Positions 1 through 6,174 are shown, numbered from the stretch's first letter. The stretch: 6,174 nucleotides of DNA from Ignavibacteriota bacterium (GCA_016191715.1 JACPVN010000280.1:1-6174), one strand, 5' to 3'. Notes: a model not told the origin generated them from the letters alone. Made by a program: numbers and translations.

Positions 1-1744
1 CAGTTGAACTTCCTTCGAATACAAAACGAATATCAGAACCTGCAGTTTCATTCGTTTCCCACAACACATGTTTTGTATGGTCAACATTTTCTACCAACTT
101 CCAACCCGGGTCGCCTTGGTCACCAGTCCATAACTGCAACCAATTCTGGAAATCATCAGGCGCGCTCCACGTTCGTCGTTCATCTGAAAGTAGAATGAAA
201 GCAGAATTCTTTTGTCCCAACTCTGTTCGATTCATAACGACACGAATATCTCTGTCTTTTAGATTGTATGGCTTGCGCGAAACGACTCCAACGCCCGACC
301 TTCCCGACTGACTGTGTGCACGAATGTGAAGTGTGCTATCAATAACCATAACTTTTGCTTCACTTCCCCACGGATTGTTATGACCATACATATCCCATAG
401 AGAAGACGAGGGCGGAATATAATGCCCGTTAAAATTATCAAGTGCCAGAGTCTCCGCCGGAATAATATGAAACGAAATGTTTTCGCCCGGCAAAACATTC
501 CAGTATGAAGTGTCAGCATACGTCGCGGGAGGAAAAGGGTAATTTTCATTTTCGCTATTCAGCCAGACTTGGTATGTTATATTCAAATCCGTATCACTTC
601 GGACAGGAAGCGAGAACATTCCCAAGCCATTAGAATGTGTCTCGGTATAACTGTTCAGTGGATTTGCCCACCCTCCAATCTGATACGAACGCATCGGCAT
701 TCCTTCGTTATCAAAAACATATCCATAGATGAAAGCGTTGGTTGAGTAGCAGGTAAAATTCGAAATCGAATCGTTGACAATTGAATCGCCTTCAGCAAGC
801 GTAAAGTCATGTCCTTCGGGACGCATGTACTCCGGCAACAAATCATCCTGACTTAATCCGATTCTTCCACTCCCTGCCAGCACCATCATTTTATAATAGC
901 CGTTTGAATTTGTTTGAACTCCTCCGCCGCCATTGCGCCGCTCAAGTCCCACACCAACTTGTGGAATCGGCGTTCCATGTTCATCACGCACAAAACCGCT
1001 GATGTACGATGTGTATCGAGCAACGTAGAAATCTTTTGTTACATTATTTTGAACCGTCATTGTGGTATCGAACGATGTATATCGTTCAAACATATCAGTG
1101 ACAGAAATACGATACGTTCCGCTGTCGAGATGAAGTTCGTAATGTCCGCTTACATCGGTCGTTGTCATTTTCTGTCGTGTAGAGTCTTCCGCTCTGACGA
1201 ACAACCCTGCAACCGGACCGTTACTTCTCTCATACACCGTTCCGCTGAGCATGAATTCCGCAGGCGCGTTCCGAAAAACAAGTACACCATACGCAATCGT
1301 TGAGTCTTCCATCGCTTTTACGATAATTTGCATGGAGGGTGGATTTTCGGGATTGAGATATGCAATGATGATACCTGAAGTTGTATCTAAATCTGCAATA
1401 TCCGATGAACCGATACCGTTATCAATTAACATATCGCCTTCGAAATTGAAATCTGTGGTGTCAAGGATTCCGTTTTGATTTGCATCAAGCCAGTATTCTG
1501 TCATTATCGTATCTAACGGACTGACATCCATCTTCATGAACAATGAATCATTAACAAAAATAGTATCCGGCTCGCGAAATGGTCCGTTCACCGAAGTGGA
1601 AAATTGAATATCATTCACCATTCCTCGTGCATTCGATTTGAATTGCATTTGTTTTGGCTGATGTTGAGCCGTTCGCTTCACGAATTGTGCCGGTAATTGG
1701 CAAACGATGAAGAGGACAACGAACATTATAGTTATGTGTCGCAT
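1..1744 (-). CDS. Secreted multidomain beta protein with carboxypeptidase-regulatory-like repeats (3' end outside window)
   Basis: The frame is open without a stop from the ATG at 1744 to the window edge, giving 581 codons of a longer gene. Residues 1-20 (MRHITIMFVV to LPAQ) form a signal peptide. The cysteine at 15 lacks a lipobox, since V precedes it. Residues 43-160 form a beta region holding an EF-hand-like loop (D87, N89, N91, G92, L94, D98). Three carboxypeptidase-regulatory/CnaB-like repeats follow: about 166-235 (LSGTVYERSNGPVAG, then D-V-S-G-H-Y-E-L), 248-330 (ISGFVRDEHGTPIPQVGV, then NSNGYYKM) and 338-430 (IYGYVFDNEGMPM, then SNGLGMFSLPV). Residues 433-581 (LDNFNG, W450, W459, a Trp-rich end) resemble a concanavalin-like jelly-roll domain that is cut off. 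No catalytic site is visible. A surface adhesin, a carbohydrate-binding protein, or the front of an enzyme whose active domain lies outside are all possible. Its spacing suggests it belongs to the same operon. Confidence 0.88.
   Translation of the reverse strand, partial: MRHITIMFVVLFIVCQLPAQFVKRTAQHQPKQMQFKSNARGMVNDIQFSTSVNGPFREPDTIFVNDSLFMKMDVSPLDTIMTEYWLDANQNGILDTTDFNFEGDMLIDNGIGSSDIADLDTTSGIIIAYLNPENPPSMQIIVKAMEDSTIAYGVLVFRNAPAEFMLSGTVYERSNGPVAGLFVRAEDSTRQKMTTTDVSGHYELHLDSGTYRISVTDMFERYTSFDTTMTVQNNVTKDFYVARYTSYISGFVRDEHGTPIPQVGVGLERRNGGGGVQTNSNGYYKMMVLAGSGRIGLSQDDLLPEYMRPEGHDFTLAEGDSIVNDSISNFTCYSTNAFIYGYVFDNEGMPMRSYQIGGWANPLNSYTETHSNGLGMFSLPVRSDTDLNITYQVWLNSENENYPFPPATYADTSYWNVLPGENISFHIIPAETLALDNFNGHYIPPSSSLWDMYGHNNPWGSEAKVMVIDSTLHIRAHSQSGRSGVGVVSRKPYNLKDRDIRVVMNRTELGQKNSAFILLSDERRTWSAPDDFQNWLQLWTGDQGDPGWKLVENVDHTKHVLWETNETAGSDIRFVFEGSST
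1451..1486 (-). other. EF-hand/dockerin-like calcium-binding loop within the last gene
   Basis: Twelve residues, DANQNGILDTTD, match the loop pattern: D at 1, N at 3, N at 5, G at 6, L at 8 and D at 12. A second acidic stretch (SSDIADLD, residues 113-120) follows but is less regular. A calcium-stabilised fold outside the cell is inferred. Confidence 0.55.
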
Positions 1745-1800
1745 AATAAATCCTTTCATATATTATTGTTGTAGAATATTTTTATTAGTACAAGTATTGA
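1745..1800 (-). other. 56-base intergenic gap between the M28 gene and the next gene
   Basis: AT-rich. I see no stable hairpin followed by a T-run and no clear promoter pair, so read-through from the M28 gene is likely. The last bases hold the ribosome binding site for the next gene. Confidence 0.5.
1751..1756 (-). promoter_or_regulatory. Ribosome binding site deciding the start of the last gene
   Basis: AAAGGA lies 6 bases before the ATG at 1744. An in-frame ATG five codons upstream (1759) has no such site and itself overlaps this motif, so 1744 is preferred. From 1744 the protein begins with a compact signal peptide. Confidence 0.7.
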
Positions 1801-4551
1801 TTACAGTTCACCGTTCACTAATAATAAAATCAGTTCTCCCTCCTGATTTACTTTCACCCAATACCCTTTTCCGCTCTCGATATGTTCGCTTGCGAAGTAT
1901 CCTTCGTTGTAACCAAAGAACGGAGTTGAAATAATTGCAGGAGGATTTGAGAGAATTGATGCGGTAGTTATCGTTTCGGAAATCGAGCCGATGAGATTCC
2001 ATCCTTCCTGAACGTGGACAGTTTCAGACGTACATACAACTCCGAGCAAGGGAATGTTTTCTTCGGTGGAAAATTTCAGCCAGTACCCCGTGCAGGTTTG
2101 CAATGTTTCCTGAACTGTGTACCCTGCTTCATAGTTGAATTTGTATGCCGAAGAAACTGCAGTTGGGAACAGAATTGACGTTCTGTAATCAACGGCATCA
2201 AGCGGGAGAGAGATGAGATTCCATTTCCCTTGAACATGAATCACCATTGTAACTGCGAAGGTGTGAAGAATCTCCAACGATGAAATTGTTTGATTGGAAA
2301 GAACGAGCAGACTTTCCGCCTTCATGTTCACACGAATCAGACTACCGTGCGTTTGTTCATCAAGCAAAAGAAAGTTACCGTTCGATAACGAAGCAGAGTT
2401 CCAACGTACTGTCATCGGGTAACCGGAAAATCCGGGTTGTACATCAAGCAAAAATGTCCGGGTTGCTTGTCCTTCGCCAAGCGTATCGCGAATATCCAAC
2501 CATGTTCCGTTCGTAGCGGGAATTCTCCATCGGGCATCACACATATCAATCACTGGCGGAGGAAGTTCCGTTTCTCCGTAAAGTGTGTCGAGTCCATCAG
2601 TTGCGCCCGCTTTCATTCCGAACCACACCGTGTCACTCGTTCCGCCCTGGTCGGCAACACGAAGCATGACGAAACTTTGCAAATCAATCGGAGCCGCCGA
2701 AAGTGTATCCGAACCAGCGCTTTGGTTTCCGGTCCAATCCTGAGCAGTGACAAAATAGTGGTAGATGTTCCAACTTAGGTTCGTATCATTCCAGAACGAA
2801 TCTGCTATAGGATTGCCGTTGAGTTTGATAAAAGTTTGATTGGATTCTGAAGAACGATAAATGTTGTAACCGCGTAAATCCATCTCCGAATTTCTGTTCC
2901 AATTTAATCGCACAGCATTTGCAAGATTGGTTCTTGTTAGATTTACCGGCGCGAGCGGAACAGATAACGGAGTTCCAAATTGTTCGACGCTACTTCCTTC
3001 CTGTCCCGCAATATCAACCGCAGTCACTCCAATGTTATAGCGCGTTCCGTTCGTTAATCCGGTCACCGTTCTCGACAATCCTGTTTGCGTGTAATTTGTA
3101 TCGTACACACCGGGATTTCTTCCGACATGAATTCTGTATGTTTGAAAATCCTTGATACCCGCGCTGTCCCATTGAACAAACAGCGAAGTTCCGGTACCGG
3201 CATCAAATACCCTCACGTTTGGAACGCTCGGCGGAATCTGATCTATCGTCAGCAACGTTGCCAATCCTGCTTTCACGATTTGCGCGGCATACGGAATGTC
3301 GAGATACGTGAGCAAGTCATTCGGTGAATGATAATACGGACTGAAATCATGCTCGATGCAAAATAAACTCTTATATCCCTGTTGATAGAACGACCAACTA
3401 TCGCTCGAACTTCTGTACGAAGTGGTTTGAATCCGTGTGAGTGACGTGTATGCCGCTTCCATTGCCATGTGAAGGTTCGATAAATCTTCCGCGCCTGGAT
3501 ACCAGACATGATACACGTTGTAGTCTCCCTGACTTTGAGTACGATGTCCAATCATATCGTAATTGAGCATCGCTTTGATATTTCGATTTGCTTGCTTTGC
3601 TTTGAGAGCATACGCCGCGCTTCCTTTCAATCCGACTTCTTCAGCGGCAAATCCGCAAAACCGTAATGTCATCGAAGGTTGATAGTTGATTGCTTTGAGA
3701 ACTCTTGCCATTTCGAGCGCGGCTATCGTTCCGCTTGCATTATCATCGGCGCCGGGCGCCTGATTGAGATTGCTCGAATACGAATCAAGATGTCCGCCGA
3801 CAATAATTTCCAATCCGGGATTTACCGTTCCGGGAATCGTCGCAATGATATTTTTCTGCCACGTACTGTTGTACTGAAAACTATCCATCACAACGTCGGC
3901 AATTCCGGTTTCAATGTAACGATTTCTCAACCAGCGAAACACGCTGTCGCGATTCGCGTTCGTACAGTAGCGCGTCCCGAAATCCTGCATTTGTTGAATG
4001 TAGGAACGAATCGAGGAGTCGGCAACTTTTGCAATAATGGTATTTATCGGGTCGCTCGGATGCGGATTATCCCGCTTCATCGAAACTTCCGGCAACGGAT
4101 TGAACGTCAACGGAATCGGTTCGATTTCAACAAGAGAATAATTTGCTTGCCGCAGTTTTTGAAATTCTTTCTCGCTTCCTTTCAGCAGATCGAATTCATC
4201 AGATTTGAACAGCACATCAACATCAAATTCTTGATACGCGCGCTCAAACGATTGTGCGCCTACCTTTGTAGAAATACCATACCGCGAACTCCACGGTCGC
4301 TCATCAAGTAGTTGGATGTTACTTCCTGAACGGGTGTATTTGTTCAGTGTTTGCCGCGACAATCCTGCAAAATAACATTCCGGAAAACGATGATACAATC
4401 GAACTTCATTTGGTTGATATTGAATCGCTTCCATTGCATCGGAGGTTGTGAGAAGAACGAGAACTTCATCGCTATGATACGATGAAGAAATTGATTGGGA
4501 CAGAACAGGAAGTGGGATGATGAAGACGAAAAGAAGTACAAGGATTACCAT
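1801..4551 (-). CDS. Secreted M28 family zinc aminopeptidase with Fn3 and C-terminal WNL/GYWVK domains
   Basis: A 916-residue exported peptidase. Residues 1-19 (MVILVLLFVFII to VLSQ) form a signal peptide, oddly without a basic n-region. Residues 20-170 look like a propeptide. Residues 173-436 are the M28 domain with the full co-catalytic two-zinc set: H254 in GGHLDS, D269 in GADDNASG, catalytic-type E304 and ligand E305 in AAEEVGLKG, D332 in NYDMIG and H408 in YYHSPND. Family members remove N-terminal amino acids from peptides. Two Fn3 domains follow (about 440-527 and 531-619). Next is a beta module (about 628-764) with FGMKAGATDGLD and GETELPPP, a pattern I recall from secreted Bacteroidota/Ignavibacteria proteins. 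The last part is the tandem WNL/GYWVK module (776-916), which runs to the C-terminus with no further sorting tail. It lies 67 bases after the PEBP gene and 56 before the next gene, so probably in the same operon. The start at 4551 is chosen on its AGGA site and signal peptide. Confidence 0.93.
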   Translation of the reverse strand: MVILVLLFVFIIPLPVLSQSISSSYHSDEVLVLLTTSDAMEAIQYQPNEVRLYHRFPECYFAGLSRQTLNKYTRSGSNIQLLDERPWSSRYGISTKVGAQSFERAYQEFDVDVLFKSDEFDLLKGSEKEFQKLRQANYSLVEIEPIPLTFNPLPEVSMKRDNPHPSDPINTIIAKVADSSIRSYIQQMQDFGTRYCTNANRDSVFRWLRNRYIETGIADVVMDSFQYNSTWQKNIIATIPGTVNPGLEIIVGGHLDSYSSNLNQAPGADDNASGTIAALEMARVLKAINYQPSMTLRFCGFAAEEVGLKGSAAYALKAKQANRNIKAMLNYDMIGHRTQSQGDYNVYHVWYPGAEDLSNLHMAMEAAYTSLTRIQTTSYRSSSDSWSFYQQGYKSLFCIEHDFSPYYHSPNDLLTYLDIPYAAQIVKAGLATLLTIDQIPPSVPNVRVFDAGTGTSLFVQWDSAGIKDFQTYRIHVGRNPGVYDTNYTQTGLSRTVTGLTNGTRYNIGVTAVDIAGQEGSSVEQFGTPLSVPLAPVNLTRTNLANAVRLNWNRNSEMDLRGYNIYRSSESNQTFIKLNGNPIADSFWNDTNLSWNIYHYFVTAQDWTGNQSAGSDTLSAAPIDLQSFVMLRVADQGGTSDTVWFGMKAGATDGLDTLYGETELPPPVIDMCDARWRIPATNGTWLDIRDTLGEGQATRTFLLDVQPGFSGYPMTVRWNSASLSNGNFLLLDEQTHGSLIRVNMKAESLLVLSNQTISSLEILHTFAVTMVIHVQGKWNLISLPLDAVDYRTSILFPTAVSSAYKFNYEAGYTVQETLQTCTGYWLKFSTEENIPLLGVVCTSETVHVQEGWNLIGSISETITTASILSNPPAIISTPFFGYNEGYFASEHIESGKGYWVKVNQEGELILLLVNGEL
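1804..2226 (-). other. C-terminal tandem WNL/GYWVK module, copy 2 (in the M28 peptidase)
   Basis: Residues 776-916 of the M28 protein. Half A runs from GKWNLISLP through ILFPTAVSSAYKF and GY to TGYWLKF (776-826). Half B runs from GWNLIGSIS through PPAIISTPFFGY and EGY to GKGYWVKVNQEG (850-905). It aligns end to end with copy 1. The DNA for the KGYWVKV-QEG segment (1838-1870) matches 5246-5278 at 30 of 33 bases. The protein ends about ten residues after this motif. Confidence 0.85.
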
Positions 4552-4559
4552 GTTCGTTT

Positions 4560-4563
4560 TCCT
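4560..4563 (-). promoter_or_regulatory. Ribosome binding site deciding the M28 start
   Basis: AGGA (in ACAGGAAAACG) lies 8 bases before the ATG at 4551. It supports this start over the ATG at 4674, which is buried in the PEBP coding region and would add 41 residues unlike any signal peptide. Confidence 0.55.
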
Positions 4564-4573
4564 GTTGTTTTGA

Positions 4574-4579
4574 ATTATA
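4574..4579 (-). promoter_or_regulatory. Possible -10 hexamer (TATAAT) ahead of the M28 gene
   Basis: A perfect TATAAT on the minus strand lies 22 bases upstream of the M28 start, inside the 67-base gap. The only -35-like hexamer (ATGACA) is 13 bases away, too close for a standard sigma-70 promoter. The gap is AT-rich, so a chance match is likely. It could give the M28 gene an internal promoter, but this is weak evidence. Confidence 0.2.
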
Positions 4580-4618
4580 TGTGAAACTCTTATGTCATAG
4601 TTTGATAATGAAATATTA

Positions 4619-5161
4619 TTACATCCGTTCAAACACTCCAATTGTTTTTGCATCAACGATGACATGTTCGTCAATTGCCTTTTTGAATTGTATCAATGAA
4701 GTGTGAACATCGAGATCTAGTTTTTCGATGCTGAGCGCGTACACCGTAACTTCATACCTGTGTGCGCCGGAACCTTTCGGCGGTTGCGGTCCGCCATAGC
4801 CAACAACGTCCCATGTGTTGTTCAACTCTTTCGCGCATGCCGGTATTTTACTCGATGCGGATGCGCCCTCCAAGAACGAATCTACGTCAGCAGGAATATT
4901 GATGACAAGCCAATGCACCCAGTTATTTGCAACCTGATGCAAATCAACAATTGAAATAGCAAACGACTTTGTTTCCTTCGGCACATGTATCCAAGAAAGA
5001 GGAAGTGAGATGTGTTTCCCGCCAAGCACGCCTGTGTTTGCATCCTTGGATGGAATCGCTTTCGAGTTTTCAAACGCGGATGATGTAACTGTGAACTTCT
5101 TGTTTTTCATTGTAAACCCTACAACAAATATTGTAAGAACCATAAACAATTGCAACTTCAT
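4619..5161 (-). CDS. Exported PEBP family protein (YbhB/YbcL, Raf kinase inhibitor-like)
   Basis: A 180-residue phosphatidylethanolamine-binding-protein family member of normal bacterial length plus an N-terminal export segment. Family motifs appear in order: LPLSW and VPKETKSFAI (residues 53-69), VDLHQVANNWVHWLVINIP (72-90, with the pocket residues H84-W85), GYGGPQPPKG (121-130), HRYEVTVYAL (134-143), and the closing A-K-T-I-G-V-F-E-R (171-179). Residues 2-17 (K then LQLFMVLTIFVVGF) are hydrophobic, as in a signal peptide or anchor, but no clear AxA cleavage site is seen. An in-frame ATG at 5110 (residue 18, with AGGG upstream) would give a cytosolic form. I prefer 5161 because the first 17 codons read as an export signal, the neighbours are secreted, and its ATGA overlap with the upstream stop suggests translational coupling. 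The family binds small anionic or lipid ligands, and some eukaryotic members inhibit peptidases. The actual ligand here is unknown. Confidence 0.9.
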   Translation of the reverse strand: MKLQLFMVLTIFVVGFTMKNKKFTVTSSAFENSKAIPSKDANTGVLGGKHISLPLSWIHVPKETKSFAISIVDLHQVANNWVHWLVINIPADVDSFLEGASASSKIPACAKELNNTWDVVGYGGPQPPKGSGAHRYEVTVYALSIEKLDLDVHTSLIQFKKAIDEHVIVDAKTIGVFERM

Positions 5162-6174
5162 TTTGTTTTCTCATCCTCCGGATACTCCATCACTCCATTA
5201 CTCCTCATCTCAAATCCTGTGGTTTGAAAATTCAGAATGAGTATCCCCTCCTGACTGACTTTCACCCAATATCCTTTTGATGTTCGGAGTGAATCAGTGA
5301 ACGTGTATCCAACGGTGTAACCGAAAAAGTTTGAAGTAAGAATTCCCGGCGGCTCTGTCATCACATCGTCAACGGAAAGCGGAGATGATAATGTTCCCAA
5401 AAGATTCCATCCTGCTTTCACAACTATCGTATCACGTCTCCGCAAGTATCCTATGAATGTAACATACGTATCGTTGGCGTACTTTATCCAGTATCCTTCG
5501 CCTTCTTTGAGCGTATCTACCACGACATATCCGCTGTCGCCATCGAACGTAAATGCCGAAGATGAAGCGGTCGGAAAAATAACCGATTTGCGCGGGTCAA
5601 CCGGTGTAAACGGAAGTGAAACGAGACTCCAGTTCTTCAACAGTTTGTGTGTGTAGCGGGGCCAATAACCAAATCCGGTAACGGTTACCTGGTCCGGCAT
5701 TCCGGCGTTGTGTGCGAAATTAATATGTCCGGTTTTCGAGCCATCTCCGGTGGGTGTAAATGTGATTGTAAAATTCATACTATCTCCGACAGCAATGCTT
5801 CCGCTTGATGGCGTGACAGTGAATTGAGGTAAATCTGAAACGACTGACGAGAATATCATCATCGCAAGTCCGTTGTTCTTCACTTTGATACTATCGGTTT
5901 TACTCTCTCCAACTTTCAATAATCCAAAAGCGAGACTCGACGGTGTCGCGAAAAATGCTTTTCCAAAATCTTTCAGTATCCAGTTGTTCGGGTCGAGTTG
6001 TACAGAAGTCGGGTCGTGCGTAAGCGAGACAGTAAACGATTGGACCTGTTGATTGTTAAACAAAGTAACTGTTGTATCCCATCCCGATGCGGAGAACGTA
6101 AAATCAATCGGCATGGTGAAAAAAGTTGGATTATTTGTCCCTGTTGCTTGATTTATATTTATCGTCACATCGTA
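5158..6174 (-). CDS. C-terminal part of a secreted peptidase, probably family M1, with ASH-like domain and WNL/GYWVK module (5' end outside window)
   Basis: The frame is open to the window edge, so the gene is 5'-truncated. A GTG at 6168 lies in frame but is internal, not a start. Residues here are counted from that codon. Residues 1-70 (MPIDFTF, then a Q-F-V strand, then DPNNWILKD) look like the C-terminal beta-sandwich end I associate with M1 aminopeptidases of Bacteroidota-type bacteria. The zinc site (HExxH) would lie upstream and cannot be checked. Residues 72-167 form one choice-of-anchor-D/ASH-HYDIN-like domain: LAFGLLKVGES, a V-x-N-N-G strand, and FTITFTPT. Residues 176-312 are the tandem WNL/GYWVK module also found in the M28 peptidase in this window. 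A 24-residue hydrophilic tail (to PEDEKTK) follows and is partly encoded by a short tandem repeat. No type IX sorting tail is visible. The TGA stop overlaps the next ATG. Coding is certain; the M1 assignment is moderate because only the last strands are visible. Confidence 0.72.
   Translation of the reverse strand, partial: YDVTININQATGTNNPTFFTMPIDFTFSASGWDTTVTLFNNQQVQSFTVSLTHDPTSVQLDPNNWILKDFGKAFFATPSSLAFGLLKVGESKTDSIKVKNNGLAMMIFSSVVSDLPQFTVTPSSGSIAVGDSMNFTITFTPTGDGSKTGHINFAHNAGMPDQVTVTGFGYWPRYTHKLLKNWSLVSLPFTPVDPRKSVIFPTASSSAFTFDGDSGYVVVDTLKEGEGYWIKYANDTYVTFIGYLRRRDTIVVKAGWNLLGTLSSPLSVDDVMTEPPGILTSNFFGYTVGYTFTDSLRTSKGYWVKVSQEGILILNFQTTGFEMRSNGVMEYPEDEKTK
5175..5206 (-). repeat. Degenerate 8-9 bp tandem repeat at the gene 1/gene 2 junction
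   Basis: Read on the minus strand, the unit is roughly GGAGTAAT and occurs as GGAGTAAT, GGAGTGAT, GGAGTATCC and GGAGGATGA. The CTCC cores on the plus strand start at 5176, 5185, 5193 and 5201, giving periods of 9, 8 and 8. The repeat encodes most of the hydrophilic C-terminal tail of the M1-like protein. Its last copy, GGAGG at 5175-5179, is the only strong Shine-Dalgarno-like motif ahead of the PEBP start. It lies 13 bases from the ATG, which is longer than usual. There are few copies, so the repeat origin is an inference, but the periodicity is plain. Confidence 0.6.
5230..5643 (-). other. C-terminal tandem WNL/GYWVK module, copy 1 (in the M1-like peptidase)
   Basis: About 138 residues made of two related halves. 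Half A (about 5479-5634) begins NWSLVSLP, contains SVIFPTASSSAF and a GY strand, and ends GEGYWIKY. Half B (about 5230-5412) begins GWNLLGTL, contains PPGILTSNFFGY and GY, and ends KGYWVKVSQEG. It aligns along its whole length with the end of the M28 peptidase. Shared elements are SLP, the FPTA-SSA block, GYW-K, GWNL-G, PP-I, FFGY and KGYWVKV-QEG. I recall similar modules near the C-termini of secreted proteins in Ignavibacteria and relatives, usually followed by a sorting tail, but I cannot give it a family name. Its function is unknown. Confidence 0.85.

Noticed and set aside
259..846. Two short minus-strand open frames (259-549 and 655-846)
   Set aside because: They are out of frame with the 581-codon gene that reads straight through both and shows coherent repeat domains.
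914..1478. Two overlapping plus-strand open frames (129 and 75 residues)
   Set aside because: They lie antisense to the carboxypeptidase-regulatory-like protein, whose frame is continuous through the region, and they have no recognisable domain.
1700..1702. Lipoprotein signal (cysteine 15) in the last gene
   Set aside because: The residues before the cysteine are F-I-V, which does not fit a lipobox needing G, A or S at -1. A type I signal peptide ending near LPAQ fits better.
3679..4311. 210-residue plus-strand open frame
   Set aside because: It is antisense to the M28 catalytic domain, whose motifs are complete on the other strand. Its composition (rich in R, I, N) is that of a shadow frame.
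4552..4618. Terminator or full promoter in the gap between PEBP and M28
   Set aside because: No hairpin with a T-run was found. The TATAAT has no -35 element at a proper distance, so only the -10 match is recorded, at low confidence.
4552..4674. N-terminal extension of the M28 gene to the ATG at 4674
   Set aside because: It would overlap the PEBP gene by 56 bases and put 41 polar residues before the signal peptide. The ATG at 4551 has a well-placed AGGA.
1..6174. CRISPR array, tRNA, rRNA, insertion sequence or defence system
   Set aside because: No regular spaced repeats, cloverleaf, transposase or terminal inverted repeats were seen. Nearly all the sequence is accounted for by four coding regions.

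Overview
This is a gene-dense window in which all four genes lie on the minus strand, so transcription runs from high to low coordinates. No RNA gene, CRISPR array or transposase was seen. The proteins are typical of the secreted proteome of the Bacteroidota/Ignavibacteriota/Chlorobi side of the tree: large exported peptidases with Fn3 and other beta-sandwich domains, a 'GATDGLD...ELPPP' beta module, choice-of-anchor-D repeats and carboxypeptidase-regulatory-like repeats. An Ignavibacteria-like or related environmental lineage is my best guess. It rests on protein style, not on a marker gene.

Layout in transcription order. (1) 6174-5158 is the 3' end of a secreted peptidase, probably family M1, cut by the window edge. 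It continues into an ASH/HYDIN-type domain and a C-terminal tandem 'WNL...GYWVK' module. (2) 5161-4619 is an exported PEBP (YbhB/YbcL, Raf-kinase-inhibitor-like) protein that overlaps the previous stop by 4 bases (ATGA). (3) 4551-1801 is a complete 916-residue secreted M28 zinc aminopeptidase. Its metal ligands are all visible, followed by two Fn3 domains, the GATDGLD/ELPPP module and a second copy of the 'WNL...GYWVK' module. (4) 1744-1 is the 5' part (581 codons) of a secreted multidomain beta protein with an EF-hand-like calcium loop and three carboxypeptidase-regulatory-like repeats. It runs off the window edge. Gaps are -4, 67 and 56 bases, no convincing terminator was seen between genes, and the set looks like one operon. 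No gene-free stretch exceeds 70 bases.

The genes make sense as an extracytoplasmic protein- and peptide-degrading set: two exopeptidase-type enzymes, a small PEBP that could bind a ligand or modulate a protease, and a large surface or secreted beta protein. The most notable point is that two otherwise different peptidases end in the same roughly 140-residue C-terminal module, with no recognisable type IX sorting tail after it. One core segment is 30/33 identical at DNA level. The junction between genes 1 and 2 also carries a short degenerate tandem repeat that supplies the last codons of gene 1 and several GGAG motifs ahead of gene 2.
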